Positions 26,607 through 36,158 of a stretch of DNA of 64,000 bases are shown here, piece by piece. Each line of letters begins with the position of its first letter. Position 1 is the stretch's first letter. Position numbers and translations under genes: made by a program. This stretch comes from Prevotella heparinolytica (GTDB lineage: Bacteria > Bacteroidota > Bacteroidia > Bacteroidales > Bacteroidaceae), in assembly GCF_004342845.1 (NCBI RefSeq), contig NZ_SLXB01000003.1, positions 62,001-126,000 of the forward strand. Direction: 5' to 3'. The notes under the pieces were generated by a model. That model saw nothing but the letters and a program-made list of their open reading frames with translations. It had not been told where the DNA came from and did no database searches.

Positions 26607-29603
26607 ATGCTCAGTAAGTATAATTTGAACCGGCTTTATTTCAAAGACACGCAGTTCGCCAACCTCATGACACGGCGCATTTTCAACGTCCTTTTGATAG
26701 CCAACCCATACGATGCCTTCATGCTGGAAGACGACGGGCGAATAGACGAAAAGATATTCAATGAATATACCTCACTCTCTCTGCGCTACCCACCTCGTTT
26801 CACGCAAGTATCTACCTGCGACGAAGCATTGGCGCAACTCGCTTCCATCTCTTTCGACCTTATCATCTGCATGCCGGGAACGGGAGACAACGAAGGGTTC
26901 GACGTGGCACGGAAAATCAAGGGTAGCTACGAGCACATCCCCATGGTGATATTGACGCCTTTCAGCCACGGCATCACCAAGCGCATAGCCAACGAAGACC
27001 TGACTCCATTCGAATATGTGTTCTGCTGGCTGGGCAATACGGATCTGCTGGTATCCATCATCAAGCTGATAGAGGATAAGATGAATCTGGAGCACGACGT
27101 CAATGAAGTGGGCGTGCAGCTCATCTTGCTGGTGGAAGACGGCATCCGGTTCTACTCCTCCGTTCTTCCCAATCTGTACAAATTCATCCTGAAGCAAAGT
27201 CAGGAATTCTCCACCGAGGCCTTGAACGCTCATCAACGCACCTTGCGCATGAGGGGACGCCCCAAGATAGTCCTTGCACGCACATACGAAGAGGCCATCG
27301 GATTCTATAACAAATACAAGAACAATATATTAGGTGTCATCACCGACGTACGCTTCCCTCACACTGAACGCGGTGAGAAAGACGGACTGGCAGGCATCAG
27401 GCTCTGTGCCGCCATACGGAAAGAAGACCCGTTCGTTCCGCTCATCATACAGTCTTCCGAGTCGGACAATGCCACGTATGCCACCAAATATGAAGCGACT
27501 TTCATCGACAAGAATTCCAAGAAAATGGATGTGGACTTGCGTCGCATCGTATCGGACAACTTCGGCTTCGGCGACTTCATCTTCCGCAATCCGGAGACGA
27601 TGGAAGAGATTGCCCGCGTAAAGAACCTCAAGGAATTGCAGAACATCCTGTTTGCCGTACCGGCAGAATCGTTCCTTTATCATATCAGCCGCAACCATGT
27701 CAGCCGATGGCTCTATTCGCGTGCCATGTTTCCGGTGGCCGAGTTTCTGAAACCCATCACATGGAACAGTTTGCAGGATGTGGATGCACACCGCAGAATC
27801 ATCTTCGAGGCCATCGTGAAATATCGCAAGATGAAGAACCAGGGAGTGGTGGCCGTCTTCAAGCGCGACCGCTTCGACCGCTACTCCAATTTTGCCCGCA
27901 TAGGCGACGGGTCGCTGGGAGGAAAAGGGCGCGGTCTGGCGTTCATCGACAACATGGTGAAGCACCATCCCGAGTTCGAAGAGTTGGAGAATGCCAATGT
28001 GGCCATCCCTAAGACCGTTGTGCTCTGCACGGATGTGTTCGACGAGTTCATGGATACCAACAACTTATATCAGGTGGCTCTGTCGGATGCGGACGATGAC
28101 ACCATCTTGCGCTACTTCCTGAAAGCCAAACTGCCCGACCGGTTGGTTGAAGACTTCTTCACCTTCTTCGACGTGGTGAAGTCTCCCATAGCCATCCGCT
28201 CGTCGTCGCTGCTCGAGGACTCCCACTACCAACCGTTTGCCGGTATCTACAATACCTACATGATTCCCTATCTGGACGATAAGTATGAAATGTTGCGCAT
28301 GCTGGGCGACGCCATCAAAGGAGTGTATGCTTCTGTCTATTTCCACGACTCAAAAGCATATATGCAAGCAACGAGCAACGTCATCGACCAAGAGAAAATG
28401 GCAGTCATCCTGCAAGAAGTGGCGGGCAACTATTACGGTGACCGTTACTATCCGTCGATGTCCGGCGTGGCACGCTCGCTCAATTACTATCCCATCGGTG
28501 ACGAGAAGGCGGAAGAGGGCACTGTGAACCTGGCTCTCGGCTTGGGCAAGTATATCGTGGACGGAGGCATGACACTGCGTTTCTCGCCCTACCACCCCAC
28601 CCGAGTGCTGCAAACCAGCGAGATGGAAATCGCCCTGAAAGAGACGCAGACCCGCTTCTACGCCCTCGACCTGCGCAATGCCGGCCACGACTTCTCCATA
28701 GACGACGGCTTCAACCTGCTGAAACTCCACGTAAAGGAAGCGGAAAAGGACGGTTCGCTGAATTATATCGCTTCTACCTACGACCCATACGACCAGATAA
28801 TCCGCGACGGGCTCTACCCCGGCGGACGCAAGGTCATCACCTTTGCCAATATCCTCCAGCACGATGTATTCCCCTTGGCACGCATCCTGCAATTGGTTCT
28901 GAAATACGGGCAGCAGGAAATGCGACGCCCCGTAGAAATAGAGTTCGCCGCTACATTGAACCGCGAGAAAGATAAATCCGGAACTTTCTACCTGCTGCAA
29001 ATCCGCCCCATTGTAGACAGCAAGGAGATGCTGGACGAAGACCTCTCGCTCATCTCCGACGACCGGATATTGCTCCGCTCCAACAATTCGCTGGGGCATG
29101 GCATCATGAACGAGATGCAAGACGTGATCTACGTAAAGACGGATGATTACAGCGCCTCGCATAATCAGGAGATTGCATGGGAGATAGAAAAGCTGAACCA
29201 GAAGTTTCTGGACGAAGGCAAGAATTATGTCCTTGTGGGGCCCGGACGATGGGGAAGCAGCGACACGTGGCTGGGCATTCCTGTGAAGTGGCCGCACATC
29301 AGCGCAGCCCGCATCATAGTGGAGGCAGGATTGACCAATTACCGCATAGACCCGAGCCAAGGAACTCACTTCTTCCAGAACCTGACTTCCTTCGGCGTAG
29401 GCTACTTCACCATCAATGCCTTCATGAACGACGGAGTGTACAATCAGGACTTCCTCAACGCACAGCCTGCCGCATATGAAACCAAGTATCTGCGCCACGT
29501 GCGTTTTGAGCATCCGCTCATCGTAAAGATGGACGGAAAGAAAAAACAAGGAGTAGTGCTGATGCCGGAACAACCGCTTTTCCCCATAATAGAAAAACAA
29601 TGA
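26607..29603 (+). CDS. Two receiver-like domains fused to a PEP/pyruvate-binding (PPDK_N) domain
   Basis: 998 residues. An N-terminal receiver-like domain (about 25-155) has lost its acceptor Asp (the strand reads LIICMPG). A second (about 171-315) looks functional: acidic pair Glu177-Asp178, acceptor Asp247 in GVITDVRFP, Ser283 and Lys302. From about 425 follows the ATP-grasp domain of PEP synthase and PPDK: GDGSLGGKGRGLAF and RSSSLLEDS...FAGIYNTY, then QIRPIVD. The phosphohistidine swivel and the PEP-binding TIM barrel of true PEP synthases are absent, replaced by about 200 residues with VLVGPGRWGSSDTWLG. So it is not a PEP synthase; a phosphorylation-controlled ATP-binding enzyme or sensor is more likely. 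It overlaps menA by four bases. Confidence 0.85.
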   Translation: MLSKYNLNRLYFKDTQFANLMTRRIFNVLLIANPYDAFMLEDDGRIDEKIFNEYTSLSLRYPPRFTQVSTCDEALAQLASISFDLIICMPGTGDNEGFDVARKIKGSYEHIPMVILTPFSHGITKRIANEDLTPFEYVFCWLGNTDLLVSIIKLIEDKMNLEHDVNEVGVQLILLVEDGIRFYSSVLPNLYKFILKQSQEFSTEALNAHQRTLRMRGRPKIVLARTYEEAIGFYNKYKNNILGVITDVRFPHTERGEKDGLAGIRLCAAIRKEDPFVPLIIQSSESDNATYATKYEATFIDKNSKKMDVDLRRIVSDNFGFGDFIFRNPETMEEIARVKNLKELQNILFAVPAESFLYHISRNHVSRWLYSRAMFPVAEFLKPITWNSLQDVDAHRRIIFEAIVKYRKMKNQGVVAVFKRDRFDRYSNFARIGDGSLGGKGRGLAFIDNMVKHHPEFEELENANVAIPKTVVLCTDVFDEFMDTNNLYQVALSDADDDTILRYFLKAKLPDRLVEDFFTFFDVVKSPIAIRSSSLLEDSHYQPFAGIYNTYMIPYLDDKYEMLRMLGDAIKGVYASVYFHDSKAYMQATSNVIDQEKMAVILQEVAGNYYGDRYYPSMSGVARSLNYYPIGDEKAEEGTVNLALGLGKYIVDGGMTLRFSPYHPTRVLQTSEMEIALKETQTRFYALDLRNAGHDFSIDDGFNLLKLHVKEAEKDGSLNYIASTYDPYDQIIRDGLYPGGRKVITFANILQHDVFPLARILQLVLKYGQQEMRRPVEIEFAATLNREKDKSGTFYLLQIRPIVDSKEMLDEDLSLISDDRILLRSNNSLGHGIMNEMQDVIYVKTDDYSASHNQEIAWEIEKLNQKFLDEGKNYVLVGPGRWGSSDTWLGIPVKWPHISAARIIVEAGLTNYRIDPSQGTHFFQNLTSFGVGYFTINAFMNDGVYNQDFLNAQPAAYETKYLRHVRFEHPLIVKMDGKKKQGVVLMPEQPLFPIIEKQ

Positions 29604-30547
29604 TAGAAACCGTAAGAACCAACTCAATCCACGCTTGGATGCTCGCCGCCCGCCCCAAAACGTTGACGGGTGCCTTCATCCCCGTACTGACAGGTACTTC
29701 GCTGGCTCTTGCCGACGAAGTATTCACTCCCCTGCCCGCCCTGCTGTGCCTGCTCTTTGCTTGTGGCATGCAGGTGGCCGCCAATTTCATCAACGACCTC
29801 TACGACTATCTGAAAGGTACCGACCGTGAAGACCGTCTCGGCCCGGAACGTGCCTGTGCACAAGGCTGGATTACACCCGAAGCCATGAAGAAAGGCATCG
29901 GGATTGCCGTCCTCCTCTCGTGCCTTGCCGGCGGCGGATTGCTGTACACCTGCCGGGGGCAACTGCCTTACGATGGATGGGAGCTGATAGGATTGGGAGC
30001 GCTTTGCATCCTGTTTGCCTTTCTTTACACCACGATACTTTCCTATCACGGATGGGGCGACTTGCTGGTTTTGGTCTTCTTCGGTTTTATTCCCGTGGGA
30101 GGAACTTACTATGTACAGGCTTACGAAATAACCACGGATGCGGTTGTGGCCTCGCTCGTTTGCGGATTGGTGATAGACACTTTGTTGGTAGTAAACAATT
30201 ATCGCGACCGCGAGCAAGACGCCCTTAGCGGCAAACGTACGCTGATAGTACGTCTGGGCGAACCTTTCGGACGCTATGCCTACTTGGGGTTAGGCATTGC
30301 CGCCACTCTGCTCTCTTTCCGGTTCGGCATAGACAACGACCTCATAAACTCCGTCACAGGCAGCCCTGCCCTGCCCGTCAACCCTGTGGCACTGCTCATG
30401 CCACTGCTCTATCTCTTTTTCCACATACGCACGTGGCAACGGATGTGCCAAATACAAAGCGGCAAAGAACTAAACGGCATATTAGGCGAAACCTCGCGCA
30501 ACATGCTGCTTATGGGGCTGCTGCTCAGTGCAGCCATTCTGATGTAG
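29600..30547 (+). CDS. menA: 1,4-dihydroxy-2-naphthoate polyprenyltransferase
   Basis: 315 residues, an integral membrane UbiA-family prenyltransferase that attaches the polyprenyl tail in menaquinone synthesis. The first Asp-rich motif NFINDLYDYLKGTDREDR and the second NNYRDREQDALSGKRTL bind the prenyl diphosphate through magnesium; about eight or nine hydrophobic segments are visible. The start overlaps the preceding stop (ATGA), so it is coupled to the receiver/PEP-binding fusion gene, a partnership with no obvious metabolic reason. Other men genes are not in the window. Confidence 0.92.
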   Translation: MIETVRTNSIHAWMLAARPKTLTGAFIPVLTGTSLALADEVFTPLPALLCLLFACGMQVAANFINDLYDYLKGTDREDRLGPERACAQGWITPEAMKKGIGIAVLLSCLAGGGLLYTCRGQLPYDGWELIGLGALCILFAFLYTTILSYHGWGDLLVLVFFGFIPVGGTYYVQAYEITTDAVVASLVCGLVIDTLLVVNNYRDREQDALSGKRTLIVRLGEPFGRYAYLGLGIAATLLSFRFGIDNDLINSVTGSPALPVNPVALLMPLLYLFFHIRTWQRMCQIQSGKELNGILGETSRNMLLMGLLLSAAILM

Positions 30548-30582
30548 GGCCCGGCAAAACAGGGCTTACGACGGGGGCGGAA

Positions 30583-30822
30583 GCGTCACCGCGGTGAGGC
30601 ATGCGACGTCACCGCAGTGAGGCAGGCGACGTCACCGCGGTGAGGCATGCGACGTCACCGCAGTGAGGCAGGCGACGTCACCGCAGTGAGGCAGGCAACG
30701 TCACCGCAGTGAGGCAAGCGACGCCACCGCAGTGAGGCAAGCAACGTCACTATAGCGAGGCAGGCAACGCCACTATAGTGAGGCAGGCAACGTCTCTATA
30801 GTGAGGCAGGCAACGTCTCTAT
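30583..30822. repeat. 23-bp tandem array, nine full and two partial units
   Basis: Full units run every 23 bases from 30603 to 30809, with partial ones at each end. Each holds a 12-bp near-palindrome: TCACCGCGGTGA or TCACCGCAGTGA in the left units and TCACTATAGTGA or close variants in the right ones, flanked by GGCA and GCGACG or GCAACG. The centre changes from CCGCGG to CTATAG yet stays symmetric. It fills most of the convergent gap between menA and rfbB; a terminator follows and nothing else is seen. Confidence 0.9.
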
Positions 30823-30829
30823 AAAGAAA

Positions 30830-30870
30830 GTGCCGGCATCTCCGTAGAGACATCGGCACACTTCTTTTTT
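30830..30870 (+). terminator. Terminator between menA and rfbB
   Basis: GTGCCGGCATCTC and GAGACATCGGCAC flank a four-base loop (30830-30859), followed by ACTTCTTTTTT on the plus strand. The A-rich left side means it may also work for rfbB. Confidence 0.75.
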
Positions 30871-30891
30871 CAATCCGACCAAGAAAGAATA

Positions 30892-32031
30892 CTACCTCTT
30901 TCCGTACATCCGTTCGTAATACTTCTGATAGTCGCCGCTGGTCACTTCCTCCACCCAGTCCTGATGGTTCAGATACCATTTAATGGTCTTCACAATGCCG
31001 TCCTCGAACTTCGTTTCGGGATACCAGCCAAGCGCGCGGGTTATCTTCTCGGGATCGATGGCATAACGTTGGTCGTGCCCTAAACGGTCCTTGACAAAGG
31101 TTATCAGCTCTTCGTTTATCCAGCTGATATCAATCTGACCGGCAGCATCCTTCTCTTTTTTCTTCAACACTTCGCGATACTTGGGCTCTTCCTCCAGCAG
31201 GCGGTGAATGGTAGAGATGGTCAGTTTCACGATCTCCAAGTTGGTCTTTTCGTTATGGCCTCCCACATTGTAGACTTCGCCCTCCGCGCCTTTGCGCACC
31301 ACAAGGTCGATGGCCTTGCAATGGTCTTCCACATACAGCCAGTCGCGCACGTTGCTGCCGTCGCCATAGACGGGAAGCTTCTTCCCTTCCAAGATGTTCT
31401 TAATGATCAACGGGATCAGCTTCTCGGGGAAGTGGTAAGGGCCATAGTTGTTTGAACAGCGAGTAATGGTCACCGGCATCTTGTACGTGTCGTGATAGGC
31501 CATCACCACCATATCGGCACTCGTCTTGGATGCGCTGTACGGACTGTGGGGACATAGCGGTGTCTGCTCCGTGAAATATCCTTCGGCACCCAACGAGCCG
31601 TACACCTCGTCCGTCGATACCTGATGGTAGCGCACACCTTTGCGCCAAGTAGGATAGCCGGTCTCGTCCTTGCCCGTCACCCAAGCACGGCGGGCAGCAT
31701 CCAGCAGGTTCTGCGTGCCCAGAATGTTCGTCATCAGGAAAAGCTGCGGATTCTCGATGCTGCGGTCCACATGGCTCTCGGCGGCAAAGTTCACCACATA
31801 GTCGAATTTATACTTGGCAAACAAGTCATCCACCAATGCGCGGTCGCAAATATCGCCCTTCATGAAGAAGCAACGCACATCATCAATGTCATTGACGATG
31901 GTTCCCAGATTTCCGGCATAGGTCAAGGCATCCAGCACCACCACCTTGATGTCATCATGCTTTGCCAGTATGTATTTGATATAATTAGCTCCGATAAAAC
32001 CGGCCGCACCGGTCACAAGATACGTCTTCAT
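30892..32031 (-). CDS. rfbB: dTDP-glucose 4,6-dehydratase
   Basis: 379 residues, an extended short-chain dehydrogenase. It converts dTDP-glucose to dTDP-4-keto-6-deoxyglucose for rhamnose and other deoxysugars in O-antigen or capsule. The NAD fold is GAAGFIGANYIKYIL; the catalytic triad region shows VSTDEVYGSLG and the YxxxK motif YSASKTSAD; FAAESHVDRSIE and NNYGPYHFPEKLIPL are family hallmarks. It follows rfbA by 64 bases. RfbC and RfbD are not in the window. Confidence 0.95.
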   Translation of the reverse strand: MKTYLVTGAAGFIGANYIKYILAKHDDIKVVVLDALTYAGNLGTIVNDIDDVRCFFMKGDICDRALVDDLFAKYKFDYVVNFAAESHVDRSIENPQLFLMTNILGTQNLLDAARRAWVTGKDETGYPTWRKGVRYHQVSTDEVYGSLGAEGYFTEQTPLCPHSPYSASKTSADMVVMAYHDTYKMPVTITRCSNNYGPYHFPEKLIPLIIKNILEGKKLPVYGDGSNVRDWLYVEDHCKAIDLVVRKGAEGEVYNVGGHNEKTNLEIVKLTISTIHRLLEEEPKYREVLKKKEKDAAGQIDISWINEELITFVKDRLGHDQRYAIDPEKITRALGWYPETKFEDGIVKTIKWYLNHQDWVEEVTSGDYQKYYERMYGKR

Positions 32032-32095
32032 GTCATTATGAGTTTTTTTGGATTATGAATTATGAGCTTTAGAGTTCGGTCTATCCTCCCGTTTC

Positions 32096-32968
32096 TTATC
32101 TCCGCGAGTCGGCAAGTTCCATCAGATAGTTGCCATATTCTGTTTTTCCAAGCTGTTGGCCGAGGCGATACAGTTGGTCTACGTCTATCCAGCCTTTGCG
32201 CCATGCTATTTCCTCGATGCAGCTGACACGGAAGCCTTGACGGTTCTGTATGGTAGCTACAAAGTTGCTCGCCTCGAGCAGGCTGTCGCAGTTGCCCGTA
32301 TCGAGCCAAGCAAAACCACGACCGAAGAGCTCCACCTTCAGCGTGCCCTCGTCTAAATACAGACGGTTGAGGTCGGTTATCTCATACTCGCCACGGGCGG
32401 AAGGTTTCAAGGAAGCCGCTTTGGCCGTCACGGTAGAATCATAGAAATAAAGGCCCGGAACGGCATAGTTGCTTTTGGGATGTGCCGGCTTTTCTTCCAA
32501 AGAAATGGCTTTCCCCTCGTCATCGAACTCCACCACGCCATAGGCACGCGGGTCTTTCACATAATAGCCGAAAATGCAAGCTCCCTTATCGATGGAGGCG
32601 GCACGCTTCAGCATGGCCGAGAAGCCCTGACCGTAGAACATGTTGTCGCCCAGAATGAGGCAGCCCGGCCCGCCATTCAGAAACTCTGCGCCCAGCACGA
32701 AAGCCTGTGCCAGCCCGTTAGGTTTTTCCTGTATCTTATAAGAGAAAGACATACCCAACTCTTCGCCGGTTCCGAGCAACTCGCGGAACATGGGTAAATC
32801 GCGCGGAGTAGAAATAATCAGCACTTCGCGTATGCCTGCCAGCATCAAGGTAGAGAGCGGATAGTATATCATGGGTTTGTCGTAGACGGGCATTATCTGC
32901 TTGGAGATAGCCTTTGACAAGGGATAGAGACGAGTGGCGCTGCCACCTGCAAGAATGATTCCTTTCAT
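32096..32968 (-). CDS. rfbA: Glucose-1-phosphate thymidylyltransferase
   Basis: 290 residues. It makes dTDP-glucose from dTTP and glucose 1-phosphate, the step before RfbB. The nucleotide-binding motif [20 protein letters not shown], the [20 protein letters not shown] stretch, and [13 protein letters not shown] with its metal-binding Asp are all intact; length matches E. coli RfbA. It is first in a leftward rfbA-rfbB pair with a -7 box at 33057-33064. Confidence 0.95.
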   Translation of the reverse strand: MKGIILAGGSATRLYPLSKAISKQIMPVYDKPMIYYPLSTLMLAGIREVLIISTPRDLPMFRELLGTGEELGMSFSYKIQEKPNGLAQAFVLGAEFLNGGPGCLILGDNMFYGQGFSAMLKRAASIDKGACIFGYYVKDPRAYGVVEFDDEGKAISLEEKPAHPKSNYAVPGLYFYDSTVTAKAASLKPSARGEYEITDLNRLYLDEGTLKVELFGRGFAWLDTGNCDSLLEASNFVATIQNRQGFRVSCIEEIAWRKGWIDVDQLYRLGQQLGKTEYGNYLMELADSRR

Positions 32969-33056
32969 ATTTCAGTTCTTTTTTCGTGATACATCAAACG
33001 GAGAATAAAATAAGAAGGAGGACGATGCCCCACGGCTCTACTTGCTATTCAGGTTG

Positions 33057-33064
33057 CAAATATA
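33057..33064 (-). promoter_or_regulatory. Predicted -7 box for rfbA-rfbB
   Basis: Plus-strand CAAATATA is TATATTTG on the minus strand, 88 bases before the rfbA ATG. Confidence 0.45.
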
Positions 33065-33142
33065 ATGCAAACCGGATGTATAAAAAAATATGCAGGCCGA
33101 TTTTTTCGGCAGAAACAGCGACGAATGATTCCGGACAGCCGT

Positions 33143-33634
33143 TCAGCCTGCCAACTCTATGACCTCAAGGTCTTTGAATGTGCCCTTGTCCACAACGAAG
33201 CGCACCAACGTGCGCACTTTATGGAAGCCCGAGATGCCTGCCGCTCCGGGATTGATGTGCAGCATGTCCAATGTTTTGTCGTACTTCACCTTCAGGATAT
33301 GTGAATGTCCGCTGATGAAAAGTTTGGGCGGATGCACCAAAAGAGAACCTTTAACGGAAGGGTCGTAGTTGCCGGGATAACCGCCGATGTGCTTCATCAA
33401 CACCTCCGCCCCGTCTATCGTGAAGCGCAACGTCTGCGGATAAAACCGACGGATTTCCTGCCCGTCGATATTGCCATACACGGCACGGAACGGGCGGAAA
33501 GCGGCCAGCCTCTGCGCCACTTCGAGCGAACCGATGTCTCCGGCATGCCATATCTCGTCGCACGGCTCGAAAAAGTGCAGATACTTCTCGTCCCAATAGG
33601 CATGCGTATCCGATAATAAACCAATTTTTGTCAT
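33143..33634 (-). CDS. YfcE/MJ0936-type metallophosphoesterase
   Basis: 163 residues from ATG 33634 (MTKIGLLSDTHAYWDEKYL). An in-frame start 52 codons upstream is rejected since it crosses the promoter. Metal-binding motifs of calcineurin-like phosphoesterases are complete: LLSDTH, HAGDIGS, VYGNID, KHIGGYPGNYD and ISGHSHILKV. Single-domain members hydrolyse phosphodiesters such as cyclic nucleotides in vitro; the natural substrate is unknown. Divergent from ppk1 with fully overlapping promoters. Confidence 0.88.
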   Translation of the reverse strand: MTKIGLLSDTHAYWDEKYLHFFEPCDEIWHAGDIGSLEVAQRLAAFRPFRAVYGNIDGQEIRRFYPQTLRFTIDGAEVLMKHIGGYPGNYDPSVKGSLLVHPPKLFISGHSHILKVKYDKTLDMLHINPGAAGISGFHKVRTLVRFVVDKGTFKDLEVIELAG

Positions 33635-33640
33635 CTTTCT

Positions 33641-33671
33641 TTTGTTTATTAAACAAAGGTAATTATATTTG
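33641..33671. promoter_or_regulatory. Overlapping divergent promoters, phosphoesterase and ppk1
   Basis: For ppk1: TTTG (33641-33644), 19 bases, TATATTTG (33664-33671), a full match to the Bacteroides -33/-7 pattern. For the phosphoesterase: plus-strand CAAAGGTA (33654-33661) is TACCTTTG on the minus strand. The two -7 boxes are two bases apart, so one polymerase should exclude the other. Confidence 0.65.
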
Positions 33672-33743
33672 GACAAAATAAGAGCAAGAGCCCGATTTAT
33701 TTCAGTGCCCGTTTTGAATCTTGCCTGCTTAAACCGAAATCTT

Positions 33744-35813
33744 ATGGAGAACAGATACTTCAAGCGTGACATCAGTTGGCTGTCTTTCAACTATCGCGTG
33801 CTGCTGGAGGCCGAAGACGATACACTGCCTTTGTATGAACGCATCAACTTTATTTCCATATACTCCTCCAATCTGGAAGAATTCTATAAAATACGGGTGG
33901 CCGACCACAAAGCCATAGCCGGCGGAGTGACGCAGAACGACGAAGAATCGGTGCAGTCGGCCATCGCATTGGTTGCAGAGATCAATGATGAGGTGAACCG
34001 CCAACTGGAAGACCGCATCCGCATCTACGAACGGCAGATTCTGCCCGCCCTGAAGAAACACCACATCATCTTCTATCAGAGCCGGAATGTGAAACCGTTT
34101 CACCAAGAGTTCATACGCAACTTCTTCTATGAGGAGATATTCCCCTATCTGTCGCCCGTGCCGGTAAGCAAAGACAAAATCGTCTCTTTCCTGCGCGACA
34201 ACCGCCTCTATCTGGCTGTGCGCCTTTACTCCAAAAACCTGCCGGCAGGTTCGCCCGACCATACGCAATATTTCGTCATGAAACTGCCGTACAGCAAAGT
34301 GCCGCGTTTCATCCAACTGCCCAAAGTGGGGAGAAATTACTACCTGATGTTCATCGAAGACATCATAAAGGCCAATATCGACACCATCTTCCCCGGCTAT
34401 GAAGTGGAGAGCAGCTATTGCATCAAGATTTCGCGGGATGCGGATATACTGATAGACGAAACGGTCAATACCACTTCGGAAATCATAGAGCAGGTGAAGA
34501 CGAAGGTAAAGAAGCGCAAAATAGGCGCCATCTGCCGCTTTGTCTACGACCGTGCCATGCCCGCGGACTTCCTCAACTTTCTGGTAGATGCCTACCGCAT
34601 AGACCGCCGCGAGTTGGTGCCCGGCGACAAGCATCTCAATATGGAAGACTTGCGCCACCTGCCTAATCCCAACCAATCGGTACGCCCCGTCAAGAAGCCG
34701 CAACCCATGAAGCTGACTTGCCTGGACGAGCACGAGTCCATCTTCCGATATGTGGAAAAGAAGGATTTGCTGCTACACTACCCCTACCATTCCTTCGACC
34801 ATTTCATACATTTCTTATACGAAGCCGTACACGACCCAAGCGTGCGCGAAATCATGGCAACCCAATATCGCGTGGCAGAAAACTCCACCGTCATCAACAC
34901 CTTGATAGCCGCCGCCCAGAACGGCAAGAAGGTCACGGTGTTCGTTGAACTGAAAGCGCGCTTCGACGAAGAGAACAACCTTGCCACGGCCGAAATGATG
35001 AAAAGTGCCGGCATCAACATCATATACAGCATTCCCAAACTGAAAGTACACGCCAAAGTGGCATTGGTGCTGCGCCGCGACAGGCAGGGACACAAGCTGC
35101 CCGGCTACGCCTACATCAGCACGGGCAACTTCAATGAGAAAACCGCCACCCTCTATGCCGACAGTGGTCTGTTCACATGCAATCGGGTGATTGTGAACGA
35201 CCTTCACAATCTTTTCCGCACCCTGCAAGGCAAAGAGAAGACGGTGTTTCACCGGTTGCTTGTGGCACGCTTCAACCTGATACCGGAACTGAACCGTCTC
35301 ATTGATCGCGAAATAGAGTTGGCAAAAAACGGAAAACGAGGCAGAATCATCCTCAAGATGAATGCGCTGCAAGATCCCACCATGATAGACCGGCTCTACG
35401 AGGCTTCTGAAGCCGGTGTGGAGATAGACCTCATCGTGCGCGGCATTTGTTGCCTCATCCCCGGACAAGCATATAGCCGTAATATCCGCATCACACGTAT
35501 CGTAGACACTTTCTTGGAGCATGCGCGCGTGTGGTATTTCGGCAACGGCGGCAATCCGAAGCTCTTCCTCGGCTCGCCGGACTGGATGCGCCGCAACCTT
35601 TATCGCCGCATCGAGGCCGTCACTCCCATTCTGGACCCGGACTTGAAAAGGGAACTGACGGACATGCTCTCCATCCAGCTGTCCGACAAGCGGAAAGCCT
35701 GCTTCGTAGACGACCATTTGCGCAACTGCTGGAAATCTACCCATCCGCAAAAGGAGCGGGTGCGCTCGCAATACACTTTCTACGAATACCTGAAACAGCG
35801 CAACAATCGTTGA
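33744..35813 (+). CDS. ppk1: Polyphosphate kinase 1
   Basis: 689 residues from ATG 33744 (MENRYFKRDISWLSFNYRVL), equal to the E. coli length. An upstream in-frame start at 33669 would lie inside the promoter and is rejected. PPK1 polymerises the ATP gamma-phosphate into polyphosphate. The phosphorylated His is His436 in KLKVHAKVALVLRR; YISTGNFNEKTATLYAD and the C-terminal domain GKRGRIILKMNALQDPTMI and LIVRGICCLIPG follow. It probably sits at the inner membrane face. It ends at a 23-bp repeat array. Confidence 0.95.
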   Translation: MENRYFKRDISWLSFNYRVLLEAEDDTLPLYERINFISIYSSNLEEFYKIRVADHKAIAGGVTQNDEESVQSAIALVAEINDEVNRQLEDRIRIYERQILPALKKHHIIFYQSRNVKPFHQEFIRNFFYEEIFPYLSPVPVSKDKIVSFLRDNRLYLAVRLYSKNLPAGSPDHTQYFVMKLPYSKVPRFIQLPKVGRNYYLMFIEDIIKANIDTIFPGYEVESSYCIKISRDADILIDETVNTTSEIIEQVKTKVKKRKIGAICRFVYDRAMPADFLNFLVDAYRIDRRELVPGDKHLNMEDLRHLPNPNQSVRPVKKPQPMKLTCLDEHESIFRYVEKKDLLLHYPYHSFDHFIHFLYEAVHDPSVREIMATQYRVAENSTVINTLIAAAQNGKKVTVFVELKARFDEENNLATAEMMKSAGINIIYSIPKLKVHAKVALVLRRDRQGHKLPGYAYISTGNFNEKTATLYADSGLFTCNRVIVNDLHNLFRTLQGKEKTVFHRLLVARFNLIPELNRLIDREIELAKNGKRGRIILKMNALQDPTMIDRLYEASEAGVEIDLIVRGICCLIPGQAYSRNIRITRIVDTFLEHARVWYFGNGGNPKLFLGSPDWMRRNLYRRIEAVTPILDPDLKRELTDMLSIQLSDKRKACFVDDHLRNCWKSTHPQKERVRSQYTFYEYLKQRNNR

Positions 35814-35891
35814 GATTCTTCATCCATCCGGCATTCAATGCCGGATGCCTCCTTATCCCCCTTGAAAACGGGCTTTTTCTCCGACACCGAG

Positions 35892-36075
35892 GAACTTACA
35901 GTACGGCAACAATCGAACTTACAGTACGGCAACAGCCGAAGTTACAGTGCGACATCAGTCGAACTTACAGTACGGCATCAGTCGAACTTACAGTACGGCA
36001 TCAGTCGAACTTACAGTACGGCATCGGCCGAACTTACAGTGCGGCTTCGGTCGAACTTACAGTACGGCTCAGGTC
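35892..36075. repeat. 23-bp tandem array, eight units (GAACTTACAGTACGG family)
   Basis: Eight contiguous units start at 35892 and repeat every 23 bases. Each begins GAACTTACAGTACGGC or a close variant and differs mainly in the last seven bases. The array sits in the 426-base convergent gap between ppk1 and cca; the rest of that gap holds only a hairpin at 36159-36219. The same unit in reverse orientation forms the array at 57384-57590. ORFs through it are repeat-made and not believed. Confidence 0.9.
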
Positions 36076-36158
36076 GAAGAAACCGGCCCGTTTCCCGTCT
36101 TTCATCACAGGAGCTTTTTTGTAACTTTTTTGCAACATACAGGCAACGTGCTGCAAGA

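Noticed and set aside
28350..29627. 425-codon minus-strand ORF
   Set aside because: It is antisense to the intact PEP-binding fusion gene and has no family resemblance; its length is a by-product of codon bias.
30583..30822. CRISPR array
   Set aside because: Units are contiguous 23-mers with no spacers and no cas genes; the same holds for the other five arrays.
33144..33790. Longer phosphoesterase start at 33790
   Set aside because: It would cross both divergent promoters and the ppk1 start and add 52 residues without likeness to the family.
36053..36120. Insertion sequence or transposase remnant beside the arrays
   Set aside because: No transposase-like coding sequence and no clear terminal repeats were found near any array except the inverted-repeat element at 53868-54215.
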